Part shown: positions 63,233 to 64,000 of the stretch, piece by piece
Layout of the letters: every line of letters starts with the position of its first letter
Numbering within the stretch: position 1 is the stretch's first letter
Source: UBA1672 sp965263215
GTDB taxonomy: Bacteria > Pseudomonadota > Alphaproteobacteria > Micavibrionales > Micavibrionaceae
Reading direction: 5' to 3'
DNA length: 64,000 nt
NCBI GenBank assembly: GCA_965263215.1
Contig: OZ253663.1
Location: forward strand, 1,984,001-2,048,000
Translations under genes and position numbers: made by a program
Notes under the pieces: generated by a model
Told to the model about the DNA's origin: nothing
The model's input: the letters and a program-made list of their open reading frames with translations, nothing else
Database searches by the model: none

Positions 63233-63766
63233 TTAAGCCGCCTGTTTAAGAGCTTTTGCAATATTTGAAATGGCCGTATCTTCCGCCGCACTGACATTCA
63301 TCGGATGCGCGGCATCATCAGCGGAGACACTTGTTACCGCCGCTACGATTTTACCGAAGAACCCTTTTTCTTCTTGCTCTTCACCAAATTCACCATACGC
63401 TTGTGCAACCGACGTCGCGATATCAAGCGTCATTTTGATGTAGTCTTTAACTTCTTCTTTTCCGGCTTTTGTTTTAAGGGCAACGATTGCTTTTTCACAT
63501 TGTGGTTCAATATTAAATACGCCCTGAGACCACGCTTCCCATTTGTCTTTAGAATTTAAGATCGCCGCGGCGATTTCTTTTGTTAATTCTTGCCCTTCAT
63601 GAACACGGGCAATTTCACGGACGCACATTTCAAGTGCGCGCATTTCCTGCTCATCATCTTTTTCGCCGTCTTCATCTTCCGCATAACTCACATGCATACC
63701 GACCCGGTAAGGCAAACTGATGATTAATTCAGCATCTTCTTCTGTAAAAACTGATAATTGTGCCAT
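63233..63766 (-). CDS. Hypothetical protein
   Basis: The 177-residue acidic protein has helical character, with Cys at about residues 48 and 89, and no signal peptide or membrane segment. AGGGG is 6 bases before the ATG. It starts 32 bases after the stop of another protein (63799-64000) on the same strand and ends about 110 bases before sucA, so it may be co-transcribed with both. No family is recognised. Confidence 0.55.
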   Translation of the reverse strand: MAQLSVFTEEDAELIISLPYRVGMHVSYAEDEDGEKDDEQEMRALEMCVREIARVHEGQELTKEIAAAILNSKDKWEAWSQGVFNIEPQCEKAIVALKTKAGKEEVKDYIKMTLDIATSVAQAYGEFGEEQEEKGFFGKIVAAVTSVSADDAAHPMNVSAAEDTAISNIAKALKQAA

Positions 63767-63798
63767 AAAAGCCCCTATTCTATGTTGATTGAACGGGC

Positions 63799-64000
63799 TT
63801 AAATATAGGTGGTATTTAACGCATTTGCAATGTGTTGAAGTGCTTTACGTTCATCAAGAGAGATATTAATGAATTGATCCCACTCCATCGCGATGATGCC
63901 CTTTTGTGCAGCTTCTTTACGGCTCTTGGTGTAGTAGAGATATATTTTAATCTTATCAAGGATCGGCGTTGATTGGCCATATTCACGGAAGGCAAGCGCA
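63799..64000 (-). CDS. C-terminal part of a hypothetical protein (truncated by window edge)
   Basis: The minus strand has an open frame from the right edge to the stop TAA at 63799-63801, giving 66 residues: it includes FREYGQSTPILDKIKIYLYY and ends NALNTTYI. The composition and spacing to the next gene (32 bases) support a real gene. It resembles the C-terminal half of the neighbour at 63233 in general character only; no family is recognised. Confidence 0.6.
   Translation of the reverse strand, partial: ALAFREYGQSTPILDKIKIYLYYTKSRKEAAQKGIIAMEWDQFINISLDERKALQHIANALNTTYI

Noticed and set aside
1..64000. CRISPR array, tRNA, rRNA or transposase
   Set aside because: No evenly spaced direct repeats, no cloverleaf-like sequence I could recognise, no rRNA signature and no transposase motifs were seen. 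A tRNA scan and Rfam search could still find one.

Overview
The window looks like chromosomal DNA of an alphaproteobacterium of moderate GC content. The support is a class I (archaeal-type) lysyl-tRNA synthetase, an F1-only ATP synthase operon (atpH-A-G-D-C without the Fo genes), a nearby priA / fructose-6-phosphate-aldolase-like transaldolase / DUF484 / xerC block, and 2-oxoglutarate dehydrogenase genes on one strand. Many lineage-specific secreted or lipid-anchored proteins lie between the housekeeping genes. I cannot name the genus. A free-living Gram-negative alphaproteobacterium outside the well-known model orders is my best reading. I recognised no rRNA, tRNA, CRISPR array, transposase or prophage.

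Layout. 1-4301: small lipoproteins and membrane proteins, an orphan Phd-type antitoxin, and a cold-shock gene with a long leader and a coupled 51-residue partner. 4298-17199: uvrB, an uncharacterised 491-residue protein, a PQ-loop membrane protein, lysS, a small tyrosine phosphatase, a nitroreductase, an MscS channel and a DinG-like helicase. 17347-22315: pabB, a ChaN/EreA-like protein, pabA, a LOG-family protein with a partial internal duplication, and a helical protein. 22317-24685 (minus): a lipoprotein, an EIIA-Man-like protein without its phospho-histidine, and a ChaC-like enzyme. 24738-30927 (minus): the ATP synthase F1 operon, with a PAP2-type phosphatase and an amphi-Trp protein inserted. 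30983-35659: a TraX-like protein, two tandem membrane-embedded spermidine-synthase-like proteins and a sterol-desaturase-family enzyme. 36264-42118: priA, transaldolase, DUF484, DUF1287 and xerC. 42521-45594: a tight four-gene operon of glycosyltransferase, methyltransferase, Nudix and histidine phosphatase. 46401-64000 (mostly minus): lpd, odhB and sucA, widely separated, with a deaminase / LOG-fusion / deaminase locus, three tandem LprI-like secreted proteins, the thiE-thiD-thiL operon, a paralogous pair of unknown proteins and a DUF389 transporter-like protein between them.

How the genes fit together. The clear pathways are ATP synthesis, the 2-oxoglutarate dehydrogenase step, p-aminobenzoate synthesis (PabA plus PabB), thiamine phosphate metabolism, and replication or repair (UvrB, PriA, XerC, DinG-like). 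The best candidate for an undescribed system is 47946-52631: two related two-domain cytidine-deaminase-fold proteins flank a divergent 785-residue protein whose C-terminal quarter carries a LOG (nucleotide phosphoribohydrolase) signature. This suggests nucleotide-base chemistry, but the function is inference. Other points worth checking are the EIIA-Man protein that lost its active histidine, the foreign genes inside the ATP synthase operon, and the tandem spermidine-synthase-like pair.
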